Made by a program: the position numbers and the translations under genes
Shown: in pieces, positions 1-12,300 of the stretch
Numbering within the stretch: the stretch's first letter is position 1
Layout of the letters: each line of letters starts with the position of its first letter
The notes under the pieces: model-generated
What the model was told of the DNA's origin: nothing
Seen by the model: the letters and a program-made list of their open reading frames with translations, nothing else
Database searches by the model: none
Assembly (NCBI RefSeq): GCF_001612805.1
Contig: NZ_BDBD01000030.1
Location: 1-38,299 of the forward strand
Reading direction: 5' to 3'
Length of the DNA stretch: 38,299 nt
Origin: Nocardia coubleae NBRC 108252
GTDB lineage: Bacteria; Actinomycetota; Actinomycetes; Mycobacteriales; Mycobacteriaceae

Positions 1-16
1 CTTTCGTGAATGATTG

Positions 17-133
17 TCCGGCGGTGTCCTACTCTCCCACACCCTGTCGAGTGCAGTACCATCGGCGCAGGTGGCCTTAGCTTCCGGGTTCGGAATGGGA
101 CCGGGCGTTTCCCCACCGCTATAACCGCCGTAA
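17..133 (-). rRNA. rrf: 5S ribosomal RNA
   Basis: The minus strand reads a complete 5S rRNA of about 117 nt. The terminal helix is visible as TTACGGCGG near 133 and CCGCCGG near 17, and the conserved loop core CCCATTCCGAACCCGGAAG lies between. It is the last gene of the 16S-23S-5S operon and follows the 23S gene after a spacer of about 120 nt. The operon terminator is not inside the window, because only 16 bases remain downstream. Ends are estimated from the terminal helix and may be off by 1-3 nt. Confidence 0.95.
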
Positions 134-254
134 CACTATGAAACTATCCACAAACAGCGCTCCCACACCAAACAATCCTCACGGATCACCCTGGCGGGTT
201 TGCTGCAGTGTCTGTGTGTTGTTTCAGATACCGCACAGTGGACGCGTAACACCT
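134..254 (-). other. 23S-5S internal transcribed spacer
   Basis: This 121-nt spacer lies between 23S and 5S. It contains the 3' half (214-246) of the inverted repeat that encloses the 23S gene. I see no tRNA. Confidence 0.8.
214..246. repeat. 23S processing stalk, 3' arm
   Basis: These 33 bases form an inverted repeat with 3380-3411. The arms agree at all but about five positions (one bulged base) and enclose the whole 23S gene, as expected for an RNase III stalk. Confidence 0.85.
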
Positions 255-3373
<3,119 letters not shown>

Positions 3374-3379
3374 GATGCT

Positions 3380-3411
3380 CGCGTCCACTGTGCAGTTCTC
3401 AAACAACACAC
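3380..3411. repeat. 23S processing stalk, 5' arm
   Basis: This is the partner of 214-246. The transcribed strand reads TTGTTTGAGAACTGCACAG and then GTGGACGCG just before the 23S start. The resemblance to the 16S leader arm suggests a repeated boxA-like element. Confidence 0.85.
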
Positions 3412-3509
3412 CCACCCGAAACCATGTTCCAAGACTGACTCGGCATGCGCCGGCAGTATCGAGGAGATCCGGGAGGATCGTTTGCTTTGCCTAGAAAAAA
3501 CACTTTCGG

Positions 3510-3538
3510 GTGTTCTTTCAGGACCCAATAGTGTGTCG
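3510..3538. repeat. 16S processing stalk, 3' arm
   Basis: These 29 bases are nearly identical, read on the same strand as the reverse complement, to 5388-5416 upstream of 16S, with about four differences. In the transcript the two arms would pair and bring the 16S ends together as a substrate for RNase III. Confidence 0.85.
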
Positions 3539-3690
3539 GTATATCACCGCGACCAGCTACTTTGAGCCGGCCTGGTGCGATGAGTTTGTCAGCGTTCCAC
3601 CCATGAGCTCCAGCCGGACCACGTGTGGGTCCGAAACTGTCTCTGCCAACCACTCACCAACCTGTGTTGGGAATGAGCTGGAGAATTGCT

Positions 3691-5216
<1,526 letters not shown>

Positions 5217-5387
5217 GACTCACGAAACACCCCGAGGGTGAATCAGAAATATCTAACTAGAGTCCGAAAAATCTAGCAAAGCGAACACCAGCAAATAAGA
5301 TTCGCTGTTGTTCAAAATGTCCAACCTCCCACGACCGGGGGGTACGCGAAGGCTGGAACCAATAATAATATTGGCACTGACATTCAT

Positions 5388-5416
5388 CGACACACTATTG
5401 AGTTCTCAAAGAACAC
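5388..5416. repeat. 16S processing stalk, 5' arm, with boxA-like sequence
   Basis: This partner of 3510-3538 lies in the 16S leader. On the transcribed strand it reads TTCTTTGAGAACTCAATAG in its core, a sequence typical of mycobacterial and nocardial rrn leaders, where it combines a boxA-like antitermination signal with the processing stem. Confidence 0.85.
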
Positions 5417-5472
5417 ACGCACAAACATCCACCCGCAACTTGTCGTAGGGGCTTCAGCAAGGCAACTGTCCC

Positions 5473-5501
5473 AACCTAGCGCAGAGAACCAACCGAAGCA
5501 A
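5473..5501 (-). promoter_or_regulatory. Candidate rrn promoter, proximal
   Basis: On the minus strand a -35-like TTGCTT (5496-5501) is followed after 17 bp by a -10-like TAGGTT (5473-5478). It lies about 60 bp before the 16S leader stalk. It is one of two tandem candidates, a usual arrangement for actinobacterial rRNA operons. No start-site mapping is available. Confidence 0.55.
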
Positions 5502-5603
5502 ATCCGGGGTTCTGGCCACTTGGCTGCCAGGCGCTCATCGTCCTACCTCGTGTCCCCGCCATCTCGTGGCCGGGTCGGTGTCCGTGTCGCTCTGACTCGA
5601 ACT

Positions 5604-5632
5604 AAGTTACGCAGCCCCGACGGCGAAGTCAA
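5604..5632 (-). promoter_or_regulatory. Candidate rrn promoter, distal, near consensus
   Basis: On the minus strand TTGACT (5627-5632) and TAACTT (5604-5609) are separated by exactly 17 bp, close to the housekeeping sigma consensus and to known mycobacterial rrn promoters with TTGACT -35 boxes. It lies about 390 bp before the 16S gene and should be the stronger of the two tandem promoters. Confidence 0.7.
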
Positions 5633-5660
5633 ATCGCCTGGTCGACCGGGCGTGCCGTGC

Positions 5661-5678
5661 GCGGGGCGATCGCCCCGC
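5661..5678. repeat. Perfect 18-bp palindrome upstream of rrn P1
   Basis: GCGGGGCGATCGCCCCGC reads the same on both strands. It begins 29 bp upstream of the distal rrn -35 box, in the position of an upstream activator or architectural-protein site. No protein can be assigned. Confidence 0.6.
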
Positions 5679-5786
5679 AACTCGTCAGCCCTTCGCACGG
5701 TCCGCCGTTCAGGTAAGCATCTCACCGGGAGACATGCCGGTCTCGCGTGGACACGGACCACCGGCCGATATACAGTTTTCCGACAA

Positions 5787-5800
5787 TCAGCAATCGCTGA
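5787..5800. promoter_or_regulatory. Candidate MarR operator
   Basis: TCAGC-AATC-GCTGA is a perfect dyad lying about 25 bp upstream of the marR start and just downstream of a TATACA -10-like box. MarR proteins commonly repress themselves from such sites. This assignment is an inference. Confidence 0.35.
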
Positions 5801-5825
5801 GCAAATATCGTGTGGGAGAGGGGCC

Positions 5826-6311
5826 GTGGTGACCGACGATCTCGACTCGGTCGAACGTCGTGCGTGGGGCGCTGTGGTCACCCTCGCGATGCGGGTCCCC
5901 AGCGTGCTCGACTCCCGGCTGCAACGCGAGTTCGGGTTGACGCACTTCGAGTACCGGGTGCTGGCTCTGCTCCAGGATTCACCGGGCCACCGGATGCGGC
6001 TGAGCATGCTCGCCGCACGCGGGCACGGTTCCATTTCGCGGGTCTCCCACGTGGTTTCCAAGCTCGAGCGGGTGGGGTTCGTCCGGCGGGTGGCCGTGAC
6101 AACGGGTCGAGGGGTCGATGCCGCGCTCACGCCGAGCGGGCTCGCCAAGGTCGTCGAGGCGACGCCGGACTACCTCGTGGCGGTCCGCAGATTGGTGCTC
6201 GACGGGCTCGACGAAGCGCAGAAGGCCGAGCTCGCGGTGCTCGCCGAGAAGCTGTCACATCACCTGATCGGCATGCTCGGCGACTCCCCTGTCGGTGAGA
6301 CCTCGGGCTGA
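5826..6311 (+). CDS. MarR-family transcriptional regulator
   Basis: The product is about 161 aa, normal for MarR. It has the winged-helix pattern: a GLTHFEYRVLALL helix near residue 40, a recognition helix region SISRVSHVVSKLERVG and the wing TTGRGVDAALTPSG. Such proteins bind palindromic DNA as dimers and often respond to small phenolic or oxidant ligands. I chose GTG 5826 (GTG 5829 is equally possible) because GGGAGAGG lies 5-12 bases upstream and codon bias begins here. The gene is divergent from the rRNA operon and convergent with the membrane protein at 6360, with a hairpin between them. The ligand and targets cannot be inferred. Confidence 0.88.
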   Translation: MVTDDLDSVERRAWGAVVTLAMRVPSVLDSRLQREFGLTHFEYRVLALLQDSPGHRMRLSMLAARGHGSISRVSHVVSKLERVGFVRRVAVTTGRGVDAALTPSGLAKVVEATPDYLVAVRRLVLDGLDEAQKAELAVLAEKLSHHLIGMLGDSPVGETSG

Positions 6312-6318
6312 CACGACA

Positions 6319-6347
6319 ACGCCGCCCGGCGAACAGCCGGGCGGCGT
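6319..6347. terminator. Bidirectional hairpin terminator
   Basis: A 12-bp perfect stem (core GCCGCCCGGC / GCCGGGCGGC) with a 5-nt GAACA loop lies between the convergent marR and 6360 genes. There is no long U-tract, as is usual in high-GC actinobacteria. Confidence 0.75.
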
Positions 6348-6359
6348 CGGGTGTCGATC

Positions 6360-6764
6360 TCAGACGGCGCGCGGGTGCCAGGTCGCGATCGCCCAGATCA
6401 CGACCACGTCCAGCACGATGATGATGATCGACCACCACGGGTAGTACGGCAGCCACAGGAAGTTCGCCACGATGGACAGCGCGGCGATCAGCATGGCCGC
6501 CACCCGGCCCCACGTCTGGCCCGCGATCAGGCCGATCGCGACGATCACCACGATCGCGCCGAGGACGATGTGCCACCAACCCCAGCTGGTGAGGTCGAAC
6601 TGGTAGGCGTACTCGGGCCCGACGACGATCAGATCGTCGTTGGCCACGGCGGAGATTCCCTGGAAGATCTGCAGCACACCGACGACCGCCAGCAGGATCC
6701 CGGCGGCGATGGAGGTGCCTGCCGCGATTCCGTCGCGGACTTCGTGTTGGTTCCTGTTGGTCAT
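6360..6764 (-). CDS. Small four-span membrane protein, DUF7144-like
   Basis: The product is 134 aa. After a short polar N-terminus (MTNRNQHEVRDG) there are about four hydrophobic segments, roughly residues 12-35, 60-80, 82-102 and 104-126. The pattern with tryptophan-rich WGWWHI and YPWWS stretches matches actinobacterial proteins annotated DUF7144; that name is from memory. No enzymatic motif is visible and the function is unknown. I chose ATG 6764 over the upstream frame start because GGGAAGG precedes it at good spacing. It is convergent with marR and lies downstream of the monooxygenase gene on the same strand. Confidence 0.75.
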   Translation of the reverse strand: MTNRNQHEVRDGIAAGTSIAAGILLAVVGVLQIFQGISAVANDDLIVVGPEYAYQFDLTSWGWWHIVLGAIVVIVAIGLIAGQTWGRVAAMLIAALSIVANFLWLPYYPWWSIIIIVLDVVVIWAIATWHPRAV

Positions 6765-6841
6765 CACTCGGCCTTCCCGTCGATCAACGGACATGCCACT
6801 TCGGCATAGGCCAACGGTAGGAACCAGGTCCCCGGTTCACC

Positions 6842-8338
6842 TCACCCGTTGTGGGTGAATTCGCGGACCCGCTGCACCGGGCGAAGGGTCTTACCGAGGT
6901 CGGTGCGCAGGGTGAGCAAGGCGTCGAGCAGGTAGTTCTGCCTGACCCGCCACGGATGACGGTCACCCTGCCTGGGGAACGCGGCGATCGAACGCAGGAT
7001 GTAGCCGGCGTTCAGGTCGAGCAAAGGGTGCTGTTTCAAGTTGCGGCCCGGTTCGGGGACCACCGCGGGGGCACCGGTGCGATCGAGATGGGTGAGCACC
7101 TTGCAGACCAGGCGGGAGGTGAGGTCGGCGCGCAGCGTCCAGGAGGCGTTGGTGTAACCGACGCAGATCGCGAAATTCGGCAGCCCGGTGAGCATCGCGC
7201 CCTGCCAGACGAATTGATCGGCCAGGTCGACCTGCTTTCCATCGACCGAGGGGGCGATCCCGCCGAAGGCGAGCAACCGCAGGCCGGTGGCGGTGACGAT
7301 GATGTCGGCGGGCAGCGTCTGGCCCGAGGCGAGGCGGACTCCCTCGGGGACGAAGCTGTCGATGTGGTCGGTGACCACCGAGGCCTTGCCCTTCTTCAGC
7401 GCTTTGAAGAAGTCTGCGTCGGGAGCCGCGCAGAGGCGCTGGTCCCACGGGTCGTAGTCGGGGGTGAAGTGCCGGGCGACGAGGTTCTCGTCTTTGAGGA
7501 TGCGGGTGGCCAGACCGGTGAGGAGTTTGCGCGCGGCGGCGGGGCGACGACGGCAGTACTGATAGAAACCGATGTTGAACAGGATGTTCTTGGTGCGGAT
7601 CACGCGGTGCGCCAGGCCGGCGGGCAGCAGGCCGCGGATCTTGTCGGCCTGTTTGTCGCGGCCGGGAACCGGGCTGATCCAGGTGGGGCTGCGCTGCAGC
7701 ATGGTGACGTGCGCGGCCTCGGCGGCCAGGTTGGGGACGAGGGTGACCGCGGTGGCGCCGCTGCCGATGACCACCACCCGCTGGTCGCGCACGTCGAGAT
7801 CGGCGGGCCAGAACTGCGGGTGCACGATCGTGCCCGCGAACTCGGCACGGCCGGGGAACTGCGGGTCGTGCGGCTGCTGGTAGTCGTAATAGCCGGCGCA
7901 GGCGTAGAGGAAAGAGCAGGTCAGCGTGCTGAGCTCGGGTCCGTCGGGGCCCTCGTGTGCGATGGTCAGCTGCCAGCGGGCCCGTGCCGACGACCAGTCG
8001 GCACCGATCACCCGTGACCCGAAACGGATGTGACGGTCGATGCCGTTCTCCACGGCCGTCTCGCGGATGTAGTCGAGGATCGAGGCGCCGTCGGCGATGG
8101 AACGCGCGGCCCGCCACGGCTTGAACGGGTAACCGAGAGTGAACATGTCCGAATCGGACCGGATTCCGGGGTAGCGGAACAGGTCCCAGGTACCACCGAG
8201 ATCGGCGCGGGCCTCGAGAACGGCGTAGCTGCGGTGCGGATGCTCGGTCTGCAGCCGGTAAGCGGCCCCGATGCCGGACAGTCCGGCGCCGACGATGACG
8301 ACGTCGAGGTGTTCGGGGCTTACGGCGGTGTCGGTCAT
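6842..8338 (-). CDS. Baeyer-Villiger flavin monooxygenase, EthA-like
   Basis: The 498-aa product resembles mycobacterial EthA along its whole length. It has an N-terminal FAD Rossmann motif GAGLSG (17-22), the conserved LGGTWDLFRYPGIRSDSDM block (48-66), the BVMO fingerprint FxGxxxHxxxWP as FAGTIVHPQFWP (167-178) and a second NADPH motif GSGATA (192-197). These enzymes insert oxygen into ketones using NADPH and FAD; EthA also activates thioamide drugs. ATG 8338 was chosen, with GTG 8344 possible; the ribosome-binding site is poor. The gene is divergent from the DUF218 gene at 8403 with only 64 bp between. No ethR-like TetR gene is adjacent, unlike the M. tuberculosis ethA locus. Confidence 0.9.
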   Translation of the reverse strand: MTDTAVSPEHLDVVIVGAGLSGIGAAYRLQTEHPHRSYAVLEARADLGGTWDLFRYPGIRSDSDMFTLGYPFKPWRAARSIADGASILDYIRETAVENGIDRHIRFGSRVIGADWSSARARWQLTIAHEGPDGPELSTLTCSFLYACAGYYDYQQPHDPQFPGRAEFAGTIVHPQFWPADLDVRDQRVVVIGSGATAVTLVPNLAAEAAHVTMLQRSPTWISPVPGRDKQADKIRGLLPAGLAHRVIRTKNILFNIGFYQYCRRRPAAARKLLTGLATRILKDENLVARHFTPDYDPWDQRLCAAPDADFFKALKKGKASVVTDHIDSFVPEGVRLASGQTLPADIIVTATGLRLLAFGGIAPSVDGKQVDLADQFVWQGAMLTGLPNFAICVGYTNASWTLRADLTSRLVCKVLTHLDRTGAPAVVPEPGRNLKQHPLLDLNAGYILRSIAAFPRQGDRHPWRVRQNYLLDALLTLRTDLGKTLRPVQRVREFTHNG

Positions 8339-8402
8339 GGGCACCAGTGTGCCTGCTCACGGGCAGTGGGAGAAGACGCTGATTTCGCCTATCGTCGGTG
8401 CG

Positions 8403-8960
8403 GTGTCGATCTTTCGACGTGCGGGATGGTTGCTCGTCGGCGCACTCGTCACCGTGCTCGCTGCCGCTGTCGCCGGGCTACCGGTGTTCGTGTACCCGCA
8501 AGTGGATCCTTTGCGACCGGCCGACGTGATCGTGGTCCTCGGCGGAACGCCCTACGAACGATTCGACGTCGGCATCGAATTGGCCGAGCGCGGGTACGCA
8601 CCCGAGGTGCTGATCTCGCAGTCCACCGGTGCCGACGATCCGCTGATGGACAAGTACTGCGGGGGCCGATTCGCCTTCCGGGTGGCCTGTTTCGTGCCCG
8701 ACCCCTGGACCACCGACGGCGAGGCGCGCGAAATAGTCAGACGGGCAACGATTTACGGCTGGCGACATATCATCGTCGTCACGTTCACGCCGCATGTCTC
8801 GCGGGCGCGCTACATCGTCGGCCGGTGTTTCGAGGGCGAGATCACCATGGTCGCCAGCCCGACGCAGACGGGGCTCGGGTTCTGGAGCTGGATGTATGTG
8901 CGCCAATCCGCCGGGTACGTCCGGGCTTTCGTGAACCAGCACTGCGAACAGGACGCCTGA
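8403..8960 (+). CDS. SanA/YdcF-type DUF218 membrane-anchored protein
   Basis: The product is about 185 aa, with an N-terminal membrane span (residues 6-26) followed by the DUF218 fold: ADVIVVLGG near 40, ERFDVGIELAERGYAPEVLIS and a later HIIVVTFTPHVSRAR strand-helix unit. Members such as SanA, YdcF and ElyC are linked to envelope integrity; the reaction is not settled. GTG 8403 was chosen because the hydrophobic anchor starts there and TATCGT lies about 10 bp before it, which would suit a leaderless transcript. It ends three bases before the convergent antiporter gene. Two cysteine pairs in the soluble part could form disulfides outside the membrane. Confidence 0.8.
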   Translation: MSIFRRAGWLLVGALVTVLAAAVAGLPVFVYPQVDPLRPADVIVVLGGTPYERFDVGIELAERGYAPEVLISQSTGADDPLMDKYCGGRFAFRVACFVPDPWTTDGEAREIVRRATIYGWRHIIVVTFTPHVSRARYIVGRCFEGEITMVASPTQTGLGFWSWMYVRQSAGYVRAFVNQHCEQDA

Positions 8961-8963
8961 GAG

Positions 8964-10535
8964 TCAGCGGGTCGGCCCGAGATCGAGGCGCCGGGTGACG
9001 CGGTCGACGACGTCGGCGGGCATGCCCGGGTCACGGCGGGCGGCCAGCGCCTCACGCCGGCCCGCCTCGACCACAGCGGCGCGGACCGCACCGAATTGGG
9101 CGACCGATTTGCGTTCCTTGTCCATGGCGGCCTTGGCGTCGGCGTCGGCGGCCTCCGGGTCGGCTTTGGCGGAGAGGCGGCGCAGCCTGGCCTTGATGTC
9201 CTCGTAGACGTCGTCGGGCAGGTCGTCGCGGGCGGCGATCATCTTCAGCTCGCCGAGTTCGGCACCGACCACGCGCTCCCAGAGCTGCCGTTCGAGGGCC
9301 CGCTCCTGACGGGTGTCGGCGTGCACGCCGGTCAGGCGGACGACCAGTGGCAGGGTCGGGCCCTGCACGAGCAGGGTGAACAGCACGACCGAGAAGGCGG
9401 CGAACAGAATCTCCGAGCGCGCGGGGAACTCGGCGCCGGAGTCGATGGTGAACGGGACGGCGAGGGCGAGCGCGACCGTCGCGACCCCGCGCATCCCCGC
9501 CCACCAGGTGACGATCACCTCCTGCCAGGTGAACGCGTCGTCCACATCGCGCCAGCGGTGGGTCACCGTCCACATGCCCATCAGCCAGACCAACCGCAAC
9601 AGCACGACCACGGCGATCACCGCGACGCTCACCCCGGCCAACGTGCGCCAGTTGTGGCCGGAGGTCTCGATGACCACCCGCAGTTCCAGCCCGATCAGCG
9701 CGAACGCGAAACCGGTGATGAGCATTTCGACGACGTCCCAACACGAGTCGGCGATCAGCCGGTAGTCGCGGTCGCCGATCTCGGTCACCGCGTCGGTGAG
9801 GTACAGCGCGCACACCAGCACCGCGAGAACTGCCGAACCTTCGAAGTGTTCGGCGATGCCGTACGCGGCGAACGGCAGCAGCAGGCTCAGTGCCACCTGG
9901 GAGGTGGCGTCGTTCAGATAGCGGGTGAGTTTGCTCCCGAGCCAGCCGAGCAGCAGGCCGACCAGCGCACCGGCGACCGCGGCGAGCGCGAAATCGCCGA
10001 GGGCATGCCACGGCGAGAACACGCCGGTGACGACCGCCTGGATACCGACCGTGTAGATGACGATCGCCGTGACGTCGTTGAACAGGCCCTCGCCGCCGAG
10101 GGTGACGATCAGGCGCCGGGGCAACCCGAGCCGGCCCGCCATCGACATCGCCGCGACCGGGTCGGGCGGGGCGACCAGCGCGCCGAGCACCACCCCCGCC
10201 GCCACCGCGACCGCCGGATTCCAGGCGTGGAAGACGACCGCGACCGCGAGGGCGGTGACGATGACGAGTCCGACCGCGCGCAGGGCGATGACCTGCCACT
10301 GTTCGGCGAACTGACGCCAGGACGTGCGCCGGGCGGCGGCGTAGAGCAGGGGTGGCAGGACCAGCGGGAGGATGAGGTCGGGCGGGATGTTCAGGCTCGG
10401 CACCGCCGGGATCAGGGCGAGCAGGCAGCCGAACACCGTCATCAGGATCGAGGGTGCGAGTCCGAAGCGATCGCCGAGCGCTTCGGCCAGCACAGCGGCG
10501 AGCAGGATCACCAGAATCAGCACCAACTGGTCCAT
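8964..10535 (-). CDS. Na+/H+ antiporter, CPA1/NhaP family
   Basis: The 523-aa product begins directly with a hydrophobic helix and has about twelve membrane spans, then a charged cytosolic tail of roughly 120 residues. Recognisable CPA1 elements are the PPDPVAAMSMAGRLGLP stretch (Asp in a discontinuous helix), GGEGLFNDVTAIVIY and the WAGMRGVATVALALAVP segment. The family exchanges Na+ for H+ for pH and salt homeostasis. The length agrees with actinobacterial members. The tail is Ala/Glu/Lys/Arg-rich and probably helical. It is convergent with the DUF218 gene with no room for a separate terminator. Confidence 0.92.
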   Translation of the reverse strand: MDQLVLILVILLAAVLAEALGDRFGLAPSILMTVFGCLLALIPAVPSLNIPPDLILPLVLPPLLYAAARRTSWRQFAEQWQVIALRAVGLVIVTALAVAVVFHAWNPAVAVAAGVVLGALVAPPDPVAAMSMAGRLGLPRRLIVTLGGEGLFNDVTAIVIYTVGIQAVVTGVFSPWHALGDFALAAVAGALVGLLLGWLGSKLTRYLNDATSQVALSLLLPFAAYGIAEHFEGSAVLAVLVCALYLTDAVTEIGDRDYRLIADSCWDVVEMLITGFAFALIGLELRVVIETSGHNWRTLAGVSVAVIAVVVLLRLVWLMGMWTVTHRWRDVDDAFTWQEVIVTWWAGMRGVATVALALAVPFTIDSGAEFPARSEILFAAFSVVLFTLLVQGPTLPLVVRLTGVHADTRQERALERQLWERVVGAELGELKMIAARDDLPDDVYEDIKARLRRLSAKADPEAADADAKAAMDKERKSVAQFGAVRAAVVEAGRREALAARRDPGMPADVVDRVTRRLDLGPTR

Positions 10536-10597
10536 AACTGACCAGTGTCGGGGACCGCGGGCCGCGGATGCCGCAGACCCGCCGCCGCTCGCGCAGG

Positions 10598-11215
10598 TCA
10601 GCCGAGAGTCGCCGCTGCCGGGGGAAGCAGGATCGGGGGCAGGGGGAACGGCAGCTGGATGGCCGGTGGTGGGGGTGGTGGTGGCGGAGGTGCGGGCTCG
10701 GGGACCGGGATGGGCTCGGGTGCGGGCGCCGGGACCGGCTCAGGAGGCGGATCGTAGACCGGCGGCTCGTAAGCCGGGGGCGGCGGCTCGTAGGGAGCCT
10801 CGACCGGGGGTGGCGGCGGTGGGAGTTCCACCGGGACCGGTTCCGGTGGTGGGGGCGGCGGCAGGGCGGGGGTCGTGGGGGCCGGAGTGTCCGGGGCTCC
10901 TGCGGTGCAGCGCCAGTTGCCGTCGTCGTCGACCTGCCAGCGGGCGACGATGCCGCCCGCCGAGCAATTGCCGCCCACGCGCCTGGCAGGCCACGGCGGG
11001 TTCGAGTCCGTGTCGCTGACCTGCTGACCGTCGACCGACAGACCGTTCGACCCCATCGGATCGACCTCGGAGTTGTCGTCGTCGCCCTGATTCGCGCGCA
11101 GCACCAAACCGACGGCGACCACCAGGGCGAGCAGTGCGGCGAGCACCGCCGCTATCGCGATCGTCCGGGTACTGCTGGCGGGCTCCTCCTCGGGGCCCTC
11201 GCTGCTGCCTGCCAT
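10598..11215 (-). CDS. Single-span membrane protein with proline-rich C-terminus
   Basis: The 205-aa product has a short acidic cytosolic N-terminus, one span (about 18-40, AVLAALLALVVAVGLVLRA), a linker domain with two cysteines in GGNCSAGG and NWRCTAG, and a C-terminal half dominated by proline, including three runs of six or more. The cysteine-bearing part ends in WQVDDDGNWRC. No enzymatic family is recognised. The proline tail probably spans or contacts the cell wall. ATG 11215 has GAAGG at good spacing. It lies 131 bp downstream of mceF on the same strand, separated by a small hairpin, so it may be an accessory of the mce locus or independent. Confidence 0.75.
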   Translation of the reverse strand: MAGSSEGPEEEPASSTRTIAIAAVLAALLALVVAVGLVLRANQGDDDNSEVDPMGSNGLSVDGQQVSDTDSNPPWPARRVGGNCSAGGIVARWQVDDDGNWRCTAGAPDTPAPTTPALPPPPPPEPVPVELPPPPPPVEAPYEPPPPAYEPPVYDPPPEPVPAPAPEPIPVPEPAPPPPPPPPPAIQLPFPLPPILLPPAAATLG

Positions 11216-11241
11216 CGCACCGCCTTCGCCGCGGACTTGGA

Positions 11242-11258
11242 CTCCCTCGTTCAGGGAG
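11242..11258. terminator. Small hairpin downstream of mceF
   Basis: CTCCCT-N5-AGGGAG forms a 6-bp stem in the gap between mceF and the proline-rich gene. It could be a weak terminator or attenuator; there is no U-tract. Confidence 0.35.
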
Positions 11259-11346
11259 GCTACCGCAGAGTTGCTCGAAGGCCGACGGAGTTCGGGCCAC
11301 TGTCACTGTGCAGGGACGATACCTATACACAGCGGTTGCCGAAAAT

Positions 11347-12300
11347 TTACTTGATCGCGACCCTTACCTTCACCGAATCGGCGTCGGTGTTGTGCAGAGC
11401 CTGGGAAACGAGCGCGCTCAGATCCAGCTGCGGGCCAGTGGCGGTGACCGCCTCGGTGAGGGGACGCAGCGCGGGCAGCAGGGCCGACAGCTCGGGACCG
11501 ATCTCGTTCAGCTTCGCGACCAACTCGTTCAGGACGGGGACGAGCCCACCCTCGCGCAGGTACATCTCCGGGTCGCCCTCGGTGGCTCGGCCGACGGATT
11601 CGACGAACTGGTCGATCACCTGGCTCAGGCGGACGAACGCGGGCGCGGCGGCGGAGGTGGCCGGACCGGCCCAGGCGATGTCACCGGAGACGTATTCGAA
11701 GTTGTTCTGCAGTTCGGCGATGGCGGGTGCGCGGCTCATGATGGCCGCCGCGAGCAGGTCGCCGGCGCGGGCCAGTTCGGGGATCACGTTCTCGGTGCCG
11801 GTCATGGCGGTGCCGAGCGTGCCGACCAGCGAGTCGACCACCGTCGGGTCGAGTTGTTCGACGGTCTTGGTGACCAGGCGCGCCACCTCGGGAATCGACA
11901 TCGGGGTTCGCACGTTCTCCCCCGCCAGCCGCTGCCCGTCGGTCAGGTACGGCCCGTCGGTGCTCGGCGGCACGAACTGCACGTACGGCTCACCGAGGGA
12001 GGACAGGTGCTCGATGGTGACGATGCTGCTCATCGGCACCTTGTGGTCGGCACCCACGCGGAAACCCACACGCACTCCCCCGCGCGCGTCGGTGTCGACG
12101 GCGGTGACCTCACCGATCTCGATGCCGGTCAGCAGGATCGGCGATCCGACGCTGAGGCCACCCGAGTCGGCGACCTCGAGGGAGGCCTCGGTGTAGTCGG
12201 CCAGCGGGTCGACACGCACCACCCCGAAGGTCAGATAGGTCGCGCCGAGCACGGTGATGGCGGCGATGCCGCTGAGCGAGGCGAGTGCTCCGATCTTCAT
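11347..12300 (-). CDS. mceF: MceF-type substrate-binding subunit of Mce transporter
   Basis: The 317-aa product has an N-terminal membrane anchor (about 5-27) followed by the Mce/MlaD domain (about 38-115, with SPILLTGIEIGEVTAV). A helical region carries the rest. It is shorter than many MceF proteins, lacking a long C-terminal extension. Mce subunits assemble into a hexamer or tunnel that carries lipids or sterols across the envelope to the YrbE permeases. The ATG at 12300 overlaps the mceE stop codon (ATGA). It is the last Mce subunit of the operon and ends in TAA at 11347. Confidence 0.88.
   Translation of the reverse strand: MKIGALASLSGIAAITVLGATYLTFGVVRVDPLADYTEASLEVADSGGLSVGSPILLTGIEIGEVTAVDTDARGGVRVGFRVGADHKVPMSSIVTIEHLSSLGEPYVQFVPPSTDGPYLTDGQRLAGENVRTPMSIPEVARLVTKTVEQLDPTVVDSLVGTLGTAMTGTENVIPELARAGDLLAAAIMSRAPAIAELQNNFEYVSGDIAWAGPATSAAAPAFVRLSQVIDQFVESVGRATEGDPEMYLREGGLVPVLNELVAKLNEIGPELSALLPALRPLTEAVTATGPQLDLSALVSQALHNTDADSVKVRVAIK

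Larger units (their letters stand above)
5217..5825. other. rrn leader and divergent rrn/MarR control region
   Basis: This stretch of about 600 bp has no convincing gene. It contains the 16S leader stalk (5388-5416), the two candidate rrn promoters, a perfect 18-bp palindrome (5661-5678), and candidate control elements for the divergent MarR gene: TATACA at 5769-5774 and a TCAGC-N4-GCTGA dyad at 5787-5800. An open frame runs into the MarR gene from 5520, but it crosses the rrn promoters and has non-coding character. Confidence 0.75.

Noticed and set aside
5661..5678. HIP1-like GCGATCGC core as a cyanobacterial marker
   Set aside because: HIP1 is enriched in cyanobacteria; one copy in a high-GC actinobacterium is not informative. 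I kept the whole palindrome as a regulatory candidate.
5520..5825. Upstream extension of the MarR frame to 5520
   Set aside because: It crosses both rrn promoter candidates, has poor third-position G/C and adds no homologous residues. The gene was started at 5826.
8271..8402. Upstream extension of the DUF218 frame to 8271
   Set aside because: It would overlap the monooxygenase coding region and lacks a plausible N-terminus; a TATCGT box fits the start at 8403.
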